43,560 nucleotides of DNA from the NCBI GenBank assembly GCA_030625085.1, contig DAOURK010000024.1:1-43560 (forward strand). The letters run 5' to 3'. This DNA is from Pseudomonadota bacterium (GTDB lineage: Bacteria > SZUA-182 > DTGQ01). Position 1 is the stretch's first letter; every line of letters starts with the position of its first letter. This document shows positions 16,912 to 25,442 of this stretch, piece by piece. The notes under the pieces were generated by a model. It saw only the letters and a list, made by a program, of their open reading frames with translations. It was not told the DNA's origin and ran no database searches. The translations under genes and the position numbers were made by a program.

Positions 16912-19740
16912 GTGAATACACATTGGATAAGTTCTCGGATGAACAAGGTAATATTTTTTTGCGGTGTGGGCATTGTATTAGGGGTTTTGGTTTTCGGGAC
17001 TAAGGCCTGGGCTTTCAATAAAAGTGTCCTGCATAATGATTATAGTATAAGGAATAAAAAAAGCAGGGGGCGAGCGGTTCAAAAAATTTCAAGAAATGTG
17101 CGAGAGCGAAAGCGGGAAAAATTCAGGGAAGAATTTGGCTCCGAGTGGGATGTGACTTGGAATAAAGAAACAGGTGTTCCCCATCGGGTTATTCGAAAAG
17201 GGCCCGGCTCCTCTTCCCAAGGGTTGTGGAGAGGCTTTTTTTGGGGGCAGGATGAATTGGTTGATTATGCCCACAGTTTTATACAGGATAATGCAGAGTT
17301 ATTTCGTTTGGGTAATTCGGAAGTGCAACTTGTGAGAGTTACCAAAAGAGGAGGGGTCTGGTATCTGGATTTCCAACAAAAATATCAAGGCATCCCGATT
17401 TGTGGAAGTCGAATACGATTTGAGTTTGATGAAAGTTATCGGTTGTTGAGTTTTGGAGCGGATACCTATCCGGAAATTTCACTTGAAACGGTCCCCTCCA
17501 TTGATGAGGCTGTAGCCTGGGGGATTGTCAAACATCATTTGCAGATTCCTTCTGTAGAAAATTCAGATCAATCTTTGGAAAGTACTGCTTATAAGGCCAG
17601 GTTGGTAATTTTTCCCACTCGTTTTGAAGAAGGATTGCAATACTCTCTCGCCTGGCTAGTGGAAGTGGGCAGTTGGCAATATTTTGTTGACGCACAAGAG
17701 GGTGATGTTCTTTGCAGGTATAATCGTTCCCGTCAGGCTATATCCGGTCAAATGAAGGGGATGATGTTACCCCGTTTTTTTAATAGTACGCCGGTTCAGG
17801 TGCCCTTTCAGGATCAAAAGATTTATATAATGAATAGAGATGAGCCTGTGCTGCAGGAATTCATGGATGGAAATAATCCTAATTGGGATACAGAGGGGTT
17901 ATGGGGTTGGGGAAACCCGTCTCCACCTGATCTGGTTAATTTAATGACTACTCCCGGTCATGCGGGTCCTCCGGATCCAAACTCAGGATATACGGGGTCG
18001 AATATTTATGGCTATAATCTATTGGGAGATTATACGAATCTCATGAGGCCTAAATACCTGACTACCCATATTATTGACTGCACGGGAAAAGAGGATATGG
18101 CTTTGCGGTTTTATCGCTGGTTGGGTGTTTATAAAGAATATAATGAAGATGATTATGGAGTTCGGGAGAACTTCGATAAAGCTTCTGTGGAGATCTCCAA
18201 TGATAGCGGATTGACCTGGAGCACTATTTGGTCAAATGGTACGGGCCAGCTTGAAGATGCCGACTATGACAGTGACCAGGGTGAATGGTATGGGTGGAAC
18301 CTGCAGACTTTTGACATTTCCCGGTATGCGGATGATCAACAGGTATATATCCGCTGGGTTATGGGGCCTACTGATGGTTCAGGAGTTTTTTGCGGGTGGA
18401 ATATTGATGATGTAGAGTTATTAGAGAGTCAGATTACCTATACTGACCCAAATGGAGAGTATTTTTTGCCGACAGATTGGCAAAAAAACATCATGACCAC
18501 CAAATTGGCCGGAAGGTGGGTAGAAGTAATCAATGAAGATACCCGTGAGGCCATTTATGACGAAGTGGATATTGATCCGAATCACACTGCAAATCATTCT
18601 TGGAGCTTGGCGGATATTCCCTCAGGGGCATATGATGAATTAAACGTGTATTATCATATGAATCGGATGATTCAGCATATATTGAGCGTTGACCCTGAGT
18701 ATGACGGTATGGATCCTGATCGCAAGGGCCCGATTAAAGTCATTACCCGATGGAGTGAAAATTATAATAATGCCTTCTGGAGTCCTGAACATATGATTTG
18801 TTTTGGGGAAGGGGACAGCAAACAGAATGGATATCGTAATTTCGCCTTGTTTGCCGATATTGTGTATCATGAATATACTCATGCTGTAACGGAAAGCTTT
18901 TATTCATATTTTATGCCCCATCCAGGATCTCCTTTAAATACTACTGACGGCGAAGATGGCCCTGTTTTTACCACCGAGTTGGATGCCATGCACGAGGCCT
19001 TTTCCGATTATTGGGCGGCTACCTTGACTGATGATCCCCGGATTGGGGCAGGGGATATCTGGATTGGCCATGAATATGTGCGAACCTTGGACAATACCTA
19101 TGTATTTCCCGACGATTACGGGGATGACCCCTACGCCAATAGTTTAATTTTATCCGGCGCTATGTGGGACACTCGACAGGAATTAGGGCAAGAAGTCGCT
19201 GATGGCCTTTTTCATTTTTCCAGATATGGCGGAGATACGACCTTTGCCGATTACATGGCCTCAGTTTTGTCGCATGACCGGAGAGCTTATCATGGCGCTC
19301 ATTTGGAAACCCTCAAAGATATTTTTGGTTTTCGGGGCATCAGCAAGTTTCCTGAGCCACCGAGTCGTTTGATCGCCACGGCGGACAATACGGTTATTCA
19401 TCTGACCTGGGAAGGTGTTGATGATCCGGATGTGGTTGGTTACTATGTTTACTACCGGACGGAAAATGATATTGAAACAAGCAAGGAAGATCCCAGCGTA
19501 CGAAGGGATGTAGGTAATGAGACTTCTTATCCTGTAGAAGGACTGAGTAATGAAACTACCTATGTATTGAAACTCACGGCTTATAACATCTATGGTACGG
19601 AAAGTGAATACTCCGACTATGTTTATTCAACCCCTTACGATCCGGCCAAAGATTCCAGATATTCACTTGGAGGAAGTGGTGATGATGATGAATCTATTCT
19701 TGGGCTGTGTTTTATAGATACAATAAATAATCTATTATAG
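16912..19740 (+). CDS. Secreted zinc metalloprotease (M4/M36-like) with FN3 domain
   Basis: This 942-residue exported protease starts at a GTG with a strong CGGAGGGAG site upstream. Residues about 10-34 form a signal peptide ending AWA. A fungalysin/thermolysin-type propeptide domain follows (about 105-205). An inserted beta-jelly-roll segment (about 385-505, ending GWNIDDVELLE) resembles the domain found in immune-inhibitor-A-type proteases. The zinc site is complete: HEYTH at 653-657 and the third ligand Glu695 in MHEAFSDYW, spaced as in thermolysin-type gluzincins. One fibronectin type III domain lies at about 811-910. The tail contains GGSGDDD and ends LGLCFIDTINNLL, reminiscent of, but not identical to, GG-rich CFIATAAYG-type tails. 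The substrate is unknown; degradation of extracellular protein is likely. Confidence 0.85.
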   Translation: MNTHWISSRMNKVIFFCGVGIVLGVLVFGTKAWAFNKSVLHNDYSIRNKKSRGRAVQKISRNVRERKREKFREEFGSEWDVTWNKETGVPHRVIRKGPGSSSQGLWRGFFWGQDELVDYAHSFIQDNAELFRLGNSEVQLVRVTKRGGVWYLDFQQKYQGIPICGSRIRFEFDESYRLLSFGADTYPEISLETVPSIDEAVAWGIVKHHLQIPSVENSDQSLESTAYKARLVIFPTRFEEGLQYSLAWLVEVGSWQYFVDAQEGDVLCRYNRSRQAISGQMKGMMLPRFFNSTPVQVPFQDQKIYIMNRDEPVLQEFMDGNNPNWDTEGLWGWGNPSPPDLVNLMTTPGHAGPPDPNSGYTGSNIYGYNLLGDYTNLMRPKYLTTHIIDCTGKEDMALRFYRWLGVYKEYNEDDYGVRENFDKASVEISNDSGLTWSTIWSNGTGQLEDADYDSDQGEWYGWNLQTFDISRYADDQQVYIRWVMGPTDGSGVFCGWNIDDVELLESQITYTDPNGEYFLPTDWQKNIMTTKLAGRWVEVINEDTREAIYDEVDIDPNHTANHSWSLADIPSGAYDELNVYYHMNRMIQHILSVDPEYDGMDPDRKGPIKVITRWSENYNNAFWSPEHMICFGEGDSKQNGYRNFALFADIVYHEYTHAVTESFYSYFMPHPGSPLNTTDGEDGPVFTTELDAMHEAFSDYWAATLTDDPRIGAGDIWIGHEYVRTLDNTYVFPDDYGDDPYANSLILSGAMWDTRQELGQEVADGLFHFSRYGGDTTFADYMASVLSHDRRAYHGAHLETLKDIFGFRGISKFPEPPSRLIATADNTVIHLTWEGVDDPDVVGYYVYYRTENDIETSKEDPSVRRDVGNETSYPVEGLSNETTYVLKLTAYNIYGTESEYSDYVYSTPYDPAKDSRYSLGGSGDDDESILGLCFIDTINNLL

Positions 19741-19776
19741 GATAGTGAATAAAATAGTGAATTAAGATGATAAATT

Positions 19777-19818
19777 TGCCCTTATCTTTGGGAGATTAAA
19801 GATAGGGGCATTTTTTTT
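19777..19818 (+). terminator. Intrinsic terminator after the metalloprotease
   Basis: TGCCCTTATCTTT (19777-19789) pairs with AAAGATAGGGGCA (19798-19810) over 13 bp with one G-T pair and an 8-nt loop, followed by eight T. It lies between convergent genes and overlaps the last bases of the minus-strand gene. The T tract supports the plus-strand direction. Confidence 0.85.
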
Positions 19819-20365
19819 ACTCAAAAATAATTCGATAGAGTTTTTCTCCTTTTTGTCTGATTTCTTCTTTGGTAAGATCTTTTAGCTCGTGGGGAAAGAT
19901 AACCCATTGATTAACTACTTTGAGATAATAATCGGGGACTATATTTGTTTGATTCTTGGTGGGTTTATAAAAAATGGTGGCTATTTTAATCCTTGGTTTT
20001 CTTCCCTTGGCCTTTTCCTGAATATTTTGGATTAAGGCTTTGAGGGTCCGGCCCGTATCAAAAATATCATCTACAATCAGGATGTTATCTTTTGGGTGAA
20101 GAATAGAAAGAATGTAATCCAATCCTTCGATATGCACTTCCCCATAGTTGTCAATCCCTTTGTAAGATTGTATCTTAATAACACTATGGTCCAGGTCCAG
20201 ACCTTTGAGGGTTAAGAATTCATGTATAGCGATTCCTGGCGGAGTCCCTCCACGCCAGATTCCAATCAAAAGACTGGGAGAAAAATTACTCTCATAAATT
20301 TGTTTGGCAAGAGTGAAGGAATCTAATAGCAGGGTATTTGCGTCAATAAAAATCTTTTTACCCAT
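19817..20365 (-). CDS. Phosphoribosyltransferase (purine type)
   Basis: This 182-residue cytoplasmic protein has the type I phosphoribosyltransferase fold. The PRPP-binding motif is ILIVDDIFDTGRTLKAL (acidic pair and TGRT at about 98-107), and the upstream loop GIWRGGTPPG (about 35-44) is the pyrophosphate-binding PPi loop. The general layout resembles hypoxanthine/xanthine phosphoribosyltransferases that salvage purine bases. The exact base cannot be inferred from sequence. It is transcribed alone on the minus strand, convergent with the metalloprotease. The 265-nt region upstream (20366-20630) holds only the terminator of the next minus-strand gene as a clear signal. Confidence 0.8.
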   Translation of the reverse strand: MGKKIFIDANTLLLDSFTLAKQIYESNFSPSLLIGIWRGGTPPGIAIHEFLTLKGLDLDHSVIKIQSYKGIDNYGEVHIEGLDYILSILHPKDNILIVDDIFDTGRTLKALIQNIQEKAKGRKPRIKIATIFYKPTKNQTNIVPDYYLKVVNQWVIFPHELKDLTKEEIRQKGEKLYRIIFE

Positions 20366-20555
20366 TATACTAAATCCTTTTTTATACTCGGCAAAGGTAA
20401 AAATTGTGATTTTGAAAAATGGTAATCATTCATCTCCTTCTTGAACCAACAAGGCACAAAGAATGTTCGATAATTATTTTATAAAAAATGAGGGTAATAT
20501 TCAAGAGATAAATTGTTACCTTAAAAAAATGATGATGTTTTTACTGGCAAGGAAC

Positions 20556-20599
20556 GGGTAAAAAGATAAAAGGGGGCAGTTTATTTGGCTGCCCCCTTT
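20556..20599 (-). terminator. Intrinsic terminator for the minus-strand repeat-protein gene
   Basis: AAAGGGGGCAG (20569-20579) and CTGCCCCCTTT (20589-20599) form a perfect 11-bp stem with a 9-nt loop. Read on the minus strand it is followed by a T-rich run (TTTTATCTTTTT). It lies 30 nt past the stop of the gene at 20630-21460. Confidence 0.88.
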
Positions 20600-20629
20600 G
20601 ATACAATCGAGAAAAGGAATTTTATAAAA

Positions 20630-21460
20630 TTAGAGTCTTCCTGTTGAAAAGATTCCCCAGTCAAGTCTAGTATAAAGGGGATCATGGATTAAATAAGTTC
20701 CTTGAATAATTGCCGGCAAGGTTGTGATAAGGGTACTGAAAGTACAAGCTAACTCTAAAGAGAAGGTTTCAAGGCTTATCGGATCGAAAAAAGTTCCGGC
20801 AAGAATAAACGATGGGGCATTATTTAATCCTGCTACAGGGATTTCTATTGGAATCAGTTTGTTTAAAAGTAATCCCGCAGTACCGGTGATAATACCATCA
20901 AAGGGATTATAGAGTAAATTCATGGTCATATTATTGAGAATGCTACTACTGCTGGAGGTGGAAAAGGATAAGCTCGTCCATGTACCGAGATATAATCCGG
21001 ATGGGTCCGGATATACAGGAATAGAAACGGTGACACTCGGAGGTGTTGTTGCCGTGGGCAGAATAGAAAGCCCGCCGCCTACCCCGACTATGGGAATCGT
21101 TCCAGATATCAGAATATCTGCGGCTCTGGTTAAGGCTTCAATACCAGAGGAAAGATATGAAAGGCCGCCAAGTCCGGACATACCATAAAGGCCGCCAAGT
21201 CCGGACATACCATACATGCCACCAAGTCCGGACATACCATAAAGGCCACCAAGTCCGGACATACCATACATGCCGCCAAGTCCGGACATGCCATACATGC
21301 CGCCAAGTCCTGACATACCATAAAGGCCACCGCCACCATAAACACCTGATCCATAAAGGCCGCCATAATAAGCATGTGTGGTTCTGATAGGGGAAAATAT
21401 TAATGCTGTTATGACTAGCAATACAACGGGTATCCATTTTATTTTTAATAAACGCATCAT
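20630..21460 (-). CDS. Exported glycine/tyrosine-rich repeat protein
   Basis: I do not recognise a named family for this 276-residue protein. Residues 1-30 are a signal peptide (charged start, hydrophobic core, cut near THAYYG). Residues about 33-100 are low-complexity, with six copies of a 9-residue unit of the form G(L/M)YGMSGLG. A serine- and valine-rich spacer follows. The C-terminal 120 residues look like a compact beta-rich domain beginning LYLGTWTS and containing repeated GT or GxF turns (IITGTAG, LAGTFF, IQGTYL). The same pattern ends the exported protein at 25602-26630, so the two are probably related. A periplasmic or surface location is inferred from the signal peptide only. Confidence 0.7.
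   Translation of the reverse strand: MMRLLKIKWIPVVLLVITALIFSPIRTTHAYYGGLYGSGVYGGGGLYGMSGLGGMYGMSGLGGMYGMSGLGGLYGMSGLGGMYGMSGLGGLYGMSGLGGLSYLSSGIEALTRAADILISGTIPIVGVGGGLSILPTATTPPSVTVSIPVYPDPSGLYLGTWTSLSFSTSSSSSILNNMTMNLLYNPFDGIITGTAGLLLNKLIPIEIPVAGLNNAPSFILAGTFFDPISLETFSLELACTFSTLITTLPAIIQGTYLIHDPLYTRLDWGIFSTGRL
21166..21328 (-). repeat. 27-bp tandem repeat inside the minus-strand gene
   Basis: Six units of 27 bp with the core CCAAGTCCGGACATACCATA code for the nonapeptide G(L/M)YGMSGLG. Units alternate between AAAGGCC and CATGCC at the Leu/Met codon, with few other changes, so they are recent or homogenised. The repeat also keeps other frames open, which gives spurious antisense open frames. 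Confidence 0.85.
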
Positions 21461-22338
21461 AAAATTATTCCTCCTTCAATGGTAAAATGAAAAAATTATT
21501 CCCCCCTCCCAAAATATTTTTAGTGATCTTGCCATAGTTTCTGCAAAAAGTATTATGGTAAGAGATCCCTTACATTAAATAATCTTCGAACGAGAGTGAA
21601 AAAAAAATTGGAACGGGTATTTTTATGTAATGGACCTAATGATACGTTTTGTAGCAGAAAACTATACTGAAGAGTGAAAATTAAGGCTGAGCCAAGAGAA
21701 TAGTGAGTAAAGAGAATAGAATGTGAATCAGCTTTTGTAAAGATCTTATTGTATAATTTCTCAGTTCAGATTTAGCAGCAGGCAAGGATTTAAAATTAGG
21801 TTGTGTTGTATTAGTTTAGCTTTACTCTAAAGCCGGGTATCACCTCCTTCATAAAGTATAATATATATGATATATAAAATATTGGTATAATTTTTTGCTA
21901 TCAAATTATGCCTATTTGTGTCGAATAATCTGATAATCTTGTGTGCATAAATTGTACCCCCCAATAATTTTTATTGGTAGAAATTTTTATTTTTTAATTA
22001 CTTATTTTTCAAATAGATAAAAGAATGGGTTTATAAAAAATATATAGAAATATAAAAAAATGTGAAATATTTTTCATGTTTACTGATAAAGATTGCATAA
22101 TTATGGATGGACGCATAAGTTTTCAGTTTTTTTAGATCAGCAATAATTCAGCGCAGAAGATGAAGAGAGCAAAGAATTTTTTTACGGATTCTACTGGAAT
22201 GCAGTATATCCGTCCAAGAGCCTTTTGCCTGAATTACTTCTGCTAATCACTTTTCTTTGGGCATGTTAAAAAAGGTATGTAATTTAGGGGTTCGTAAATT
22301 AGCATCAACTAACAGAACCTGAGCTTCTTCAGTTGAAG
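21461..22338. other. AT-rich non-coding region, candidate leader signals
   Basis: No credible gene is seen in this part of the 1.3-kb gap. Items visible are: a ribosome site before the minus-strand gene; a hairpin GCTTTA-CTC-TAAAGC at 21819-21833 followed by ATCACCTCCTT (21839-21849); a perfect CCAATAA/TTATTGG hairpin at 21961-21977; and a possible minus-strand sigma-54 type motif, GGGTACAATTTATGCA read from 21959 to 21944, with GG and GC ten bases apart. All are weak calls. Confidence 0.35.
22145..22243. other. Region with crossing complementary segments
   Basis: AATTCAG (22145-22151) complements CTGAATT (22229-22235), and GCAGAAG (22153-22159) complements CTTCTGC (22237-22243). The two pairings cross, as in a pseudoknot. 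Between them ACGGAT (22184-22189) pairs with ATCCGT (22208-22213). This could be a folded RNA or a decayed mobile palindrome. I cannot assign it to a known RNA family. Confidence 0.3.
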
Positions 22339-22477
22339 CTAGGAGACTGTCCGAGAACTGATCAAAGTTGCCATTTCGAACAGAGTGAGAAATCTTATCG
22401 TATTGAAAATAAAAAACTTTTAGATTTTTCCCTTTGGTCGAAATGACGTAATAATGCTTTCTCGGACAGCCTCCTAG
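22339..22477. repeat. Palindromic intergenic repeat, copy C
   Basis: The outer arms CTAGGAGACTGTCCGAGA (22339-22356) and TCTCGGACAGCCTCCTAG (22460-22477) are complementary except at one position. The inner arms carry CCATTTCGAAC...GTGAGAAATCT and AGATTTTTCC...GGTCGAAATGA, the same core as copies at 3742 and 13669. It is the best-preserved outer palindrome of the three. Confidence 0.8.
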
Positions 22478-22561
22478 GGTAATGGCAAAATTAAAATAAC
22501 CACATAATTTTGTGCATAATTTATAGCAACTAAAATTAATCCTTCAGGAAAATCGTTTTTT

Positions 22562-22586
22562 GCAGGGTTAAAGCCATGCCTACACA
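22562..22586. repeat. Half-copy of the GGGCTTTAGCCC repeat
   Basis: GCAGGGTTAAAGCCATGCCTAC differs from an arm of the palindrome at 12541-12615 by a few bases (TAAAGCC core kept). It lies just upstream of the dnaJ-htrA promoter and is probably decayed. Confidence 0.5.
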
Positions 22587-22620
22587 GAAAAATGGTAACA
22601 TGAGAATTGCTGCCCTTTTA

Positions 22621-22649
22621 TTGACAAGCGATCTGAAAGGGTGTAAAAT
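22621..22649 (+). promoter_or_regulatory. Sigma-70 type promoter for the dnaJ-htrA fusion
   Basis: TTGACA (22621-22626) and TAAAAT (22644-22649) are separated by exactly 17 nt. The predicted start point lies about 145 nt before the ATG. I see no CIRCE operator or sigma-32 type -35/-10, so classic heat-shock control is not evident from sequence. Confidence 0.65.
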
Positions 22650-22800
22650 AATTTTTTTTAAAAATGCTATAGTATCTTAAAGGGGTAGGTGTTTTCGATA
22701 TATCCCATCACATTTTACTTATAAAAGTACTTATTGCATAAATATGAAGATTGGTTATACGAGTTGAATGAACAGGGCGTAAGGCAAGGATATTTGGATT

Positions 22801-25254
22801 ATGATTAAGAAGGACTATTATGAAGTTTTAGAAATTTCAAGGAACGCGGGACCCGATGAAATAAAGAAAGCGTATCGTCAGATGGCCCTGCAATATCACC
22901 CCGATAGAAATCCGGGAAATTCTGAAGCTGAGGATAAATTTAAAGAAGCTTCTGAAGCCTACGAAGTCCTGAGTGATCTTAAAAAGAAGGGCCTTTATGA
23001 TCAATTTGGTCATGCAGGGTTAAAAGATACCGGGTTCACGGGTTTTAATTTTGATGATATATTCGGCAGCGATATATTTAGTAGCTTTGGTGATATTTTT
23101 GGAGATTTTTTCGGTGCACGAACCGGAAGGACTCGATCTCGTCCCTCCAGGGGAGCTGACTTAAGGCAAGATATAGAGATTGCCTTTCGTGATGCAGCCT
23201 TTGGTTTGGAGACTGATATTGAAGTAAAGCGTTATGAAATTTGTCCAACTTGTCAGGGGACCAGAGCAAAGCCGGGTACCTCACCGAAAGTGTGCCGTTA
23301 TTGTGAAGGGCACGGACAGGTTCGCCATATTCAAGGTTTTTTGAGTATAAGTACAACCTGTCCCCACTGTCGAGGTGAAGGTAAAATTATTGAGACGCCT
23401 TGCCCTGATTGCCGAGGGAAAGGACAATCTCCAAAAAAGAGAAAATTGCATCTTAAGATTCCTGCCGGGGTGGATAATAATTCACAGCTTAGAGTTTCGG
23501 GTGAAGGAGCTGCAGGGGAACGGGGAGGGCCTCCAGGAGATCTTTACGTTTTTATTAGAGTTAAAGAAGATGAATTTTTTTCCAGACAAGAGGACGATGT
23601 TCTCTGCTCTATTCCTATTTCTTTTACTCAGGCAGCATTGGGGGCTGAAATCCAAATTCCTACCCTGGATGGAACTTACAAATTGCAAATTCCCCGTGGG
23701 ACTCAAAGCGGCACGATTTTTCGGATAAAGAAAGCCGGTTTCCCCAATGTCTATGGTAGGGGCAAAGGAGACCAACAGGTAAACGTGATTGTGAAAATCC
23801 CTACCAAACTTACCAAACAGCAGGAAGAATTATTGCGCGAATTTGCTAAAACCGGAGGTGAAAAATCTAGTCCTAAAAAAAGTTTTTTTCACCTTTTGGG
23901 CCTGTTCTGTTTATTTCTCTCTTTAATATTCCTAAAGATACCTTCAGTTAAGGGATCTTCTTCCACTGATCTTCGAAGGACTCCGGTGGTAAAGGTTGTT
24001 GAAAAAGCAAGCCCGGCGGTAGTTAATATTAGTACTGAACGAATTGTGAGAGAAAGGATGAATCCCTTTGGGGATCCTTTTTTTGATAGTTTTTTCAACA
24101 ATTTTTTTGACACTTTTCCTCCAAGAAGTTATAAGCAGCAAAGTTTAGGGTCTGGGGTCATTATCGACCCCAAAGGATATATTTTAACGAACGAGCATGT
24201 TATTTTAAAAGCCTCCAAAATTAAGATTACTCTGGCTGATAATCGGGAATTTGATGGGAAATTGATTGGCGCTGATCCTCGATCGGACCTGGCGGTGGTA
24301 AAAATTGACTCTTCGGTGGATCTTCCTTGTATTACCATCGGGCAGACTGTGAATTTGATGATTGGTGAAACTGTAGTTGCTATTGGAAATCCTTTCGGAC
24401 TTTCACATTCGGTGACTACAGGTGTAATTAGCGCTACAAACCGGACAGTGAAAATAAATAGCGATTTAGTTTATCATGATTTTATCCAAACCGATGCTTC
24501 TATTAATCCCGGCAACAGCGGGGGGCCTTTGCTTAATATTGAGGGAGAGTTGATCGGCATCAACACAGCGATTTATCAAAAAGCCGAGGGGATCGGTTTT
24601 GCTATTCCTATCAATCGAGCCAAGCGAATAGTAGCCGATTTGATAAGTTACGGAAAGGTTCATAAAGCATGGCTTGGAATTCGTGTTCAGGATTTAAACA
24701 GAGATTTGGCTACTTATTTTAATTTGCAGCACCCGGAAGGGGTTATTATTACTAAGGTGCTTTCTGATAGTCCGGGTGATAAGTCGGGTTTGCGGCGTGG
24801 GGATATCATTCAAGAGATTGATGGAGAAAAGATTTTGTCTCAGGAAATGTATTATTCCTTTATATCCGGCTTTACTTCAGATAGTTCCATGCAAATTGTA
24901 ATACAGAGGGAGAAAGAGTCATTAACAGTTGATCTTAAGTCTACCCGGCTTACTTCTCAAGCTGCCGAAGAAATGGCAAGAGATTTAATAGGTCTATCAA
25001 TAAAAGATTTAAACATGGTAGCAAAGTTAAGATACGATCAAAATTCCGGTGTTATGGTAACTCATGTTCGAGATAAAAGTCCTGCTTATAAAGTAGGCAT
25101 TCGCAAGGGAGATATTATCCATCAGGTTAATAATAAGGAAATAAAAAAATTAAAGGATTTTCGAGAAGCTATTGTTGTAAATGCCGACAAGGATAGTTTA
25201 TTGTTTTTAGTTCAGCGAGGCCTTCACATTTATCCGGTTACTATCTGTTTTTGA
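22801..25254 (+). CDS. DnaJ-transmembrane-HtrA (DegP-like) fusion protein
   Basis: One 817-codon frame joins two complete proteins. Residues 1-70 are a J domain with HPD at 33-35, which stimulates DnaK ATPase; 75-115 is a Gly/Phe-rich region; 148-207 holds four CxxC zinc modules (Cys148/151, 165/168, 187/190, 201/204); 215-350 are the DnaJ substrate-binding domains, ending as normal DnaJ does. A Lys-rich stretch (355-360) precedes one hydrophobic segment (about 362-380), oriented N-in by the positive-inside rule. Residues 390-620 are a trypsin-like HtrA domain with the triad His466 (TNEHV), Asp496 (RSDLAV) and Ser573 (GNSGGP). Two PDZ domains follow (about 625-715 and 730-815). The predicted topology puts DnaJ in the cytoplasm and the protease in the periplasm. 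The junction contains A7 and T7 runs (23875-23889), so a sequencing slip joining two adjacent genes must be excluded. Confidence 0.88.
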   Translation: MIKKDYYEVLEISRNAGPDEIKKAYRQMALQYHPDRNPGNSEAEDKFKEASEAYEVLSDLKKKGLYDQFGHAGLKDTGFTGFNFDDIFGSDIFSSFGDIFGDFFGARTGRTRSRPSRGADLRQDIEIAFRDAAFGLETDIEVKRYEICPTCQGTRAKPGTSPKVCRYCEGHGQVRHIQGFLSISTTCPHCRGEGKIIETPCPDCRGKGQSPKKRKLHLKIPAGVDNNSQLRVSGEGAAGERGGPPGDLYVFIRVKEDEFFSRQEDDVLCSIPISFTQAALGAEIQIPTLDGTYKLQIPRGTQSGTIFRIKKAGFPNVYGRGKGDQQVNVIVKIPTKLTKQQEELLREFAKTGGEKSSPKKSFFHLLGLFCLFLSLIFLKIPSVKGSSSTDLRRTPVVKVVEKASPAVVNISTERIVRERMNPFGDPFFDSFFNNFFDTFPPRSYKQQSLGSGVIIDPKGYILTNEHVILKASKIKITLADNREFDGKLIGADPRSDLAVVKIDSSVDLPCITIGQTVNLMIGETVVAIGNPFGLSHSVTTGVISATNRTVKINSDLVYHDFIQTDASINPGNSGGPLLNIEGELIGINTAIYQKAEGIGFAIPINRAKRIVADLISYGKVHKAWLGIRVQDLNRDLATYFNLQHPEGVIITKVLSDSPGDKSGLRRGDIIQEIDGEKILSQEMYYSFISGFTSDSSMQIVIQREKESLTVDLKSTRLTSQAAEEMARDLIGLSIKDLNMVAKLRYDQNSGVMVTHVRDKSPAYKVGIRKGDIIHQVNNKEIKKLKDFREAIVVNADKDSLLFLVQRGLHIYPVTICF

Positions 25255-25442
25255 TTTTTTTCATTCAAGTTCTAGGCAGGTTTCTGCTGGTGATTTCCCT
25301 TCCGTTCGGTACTTCCCTTCAATTTGTTCGATTTTTTGTCTTTTTTTTTCTTTCATGTTCTTTTTTGTTTTTTGTTTTTCTAAAAATAGCTAACAATACT
25401 ATAATTTAATATGTATATTTATTATAAACGGCAATATATTGG

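Noticed and set aside
21130-21437. Several open frames on both strands over the 27-bp repeats
   Set aside because: A repeat unit whose length is a multiple of three keeps other frames open. Only the minus-strand frame 20630-21460 has a signal peptide, a ribosome site and a terminator.
22621-22800. CIRCE or sigma-32 heat-shock control of the dnaJ-htrA gene
   Set aside because: No CIRCE inverted repeat and no heat-shock-type promoter are visible; a standard TTGACA-17-TAAAAT promoter is present.
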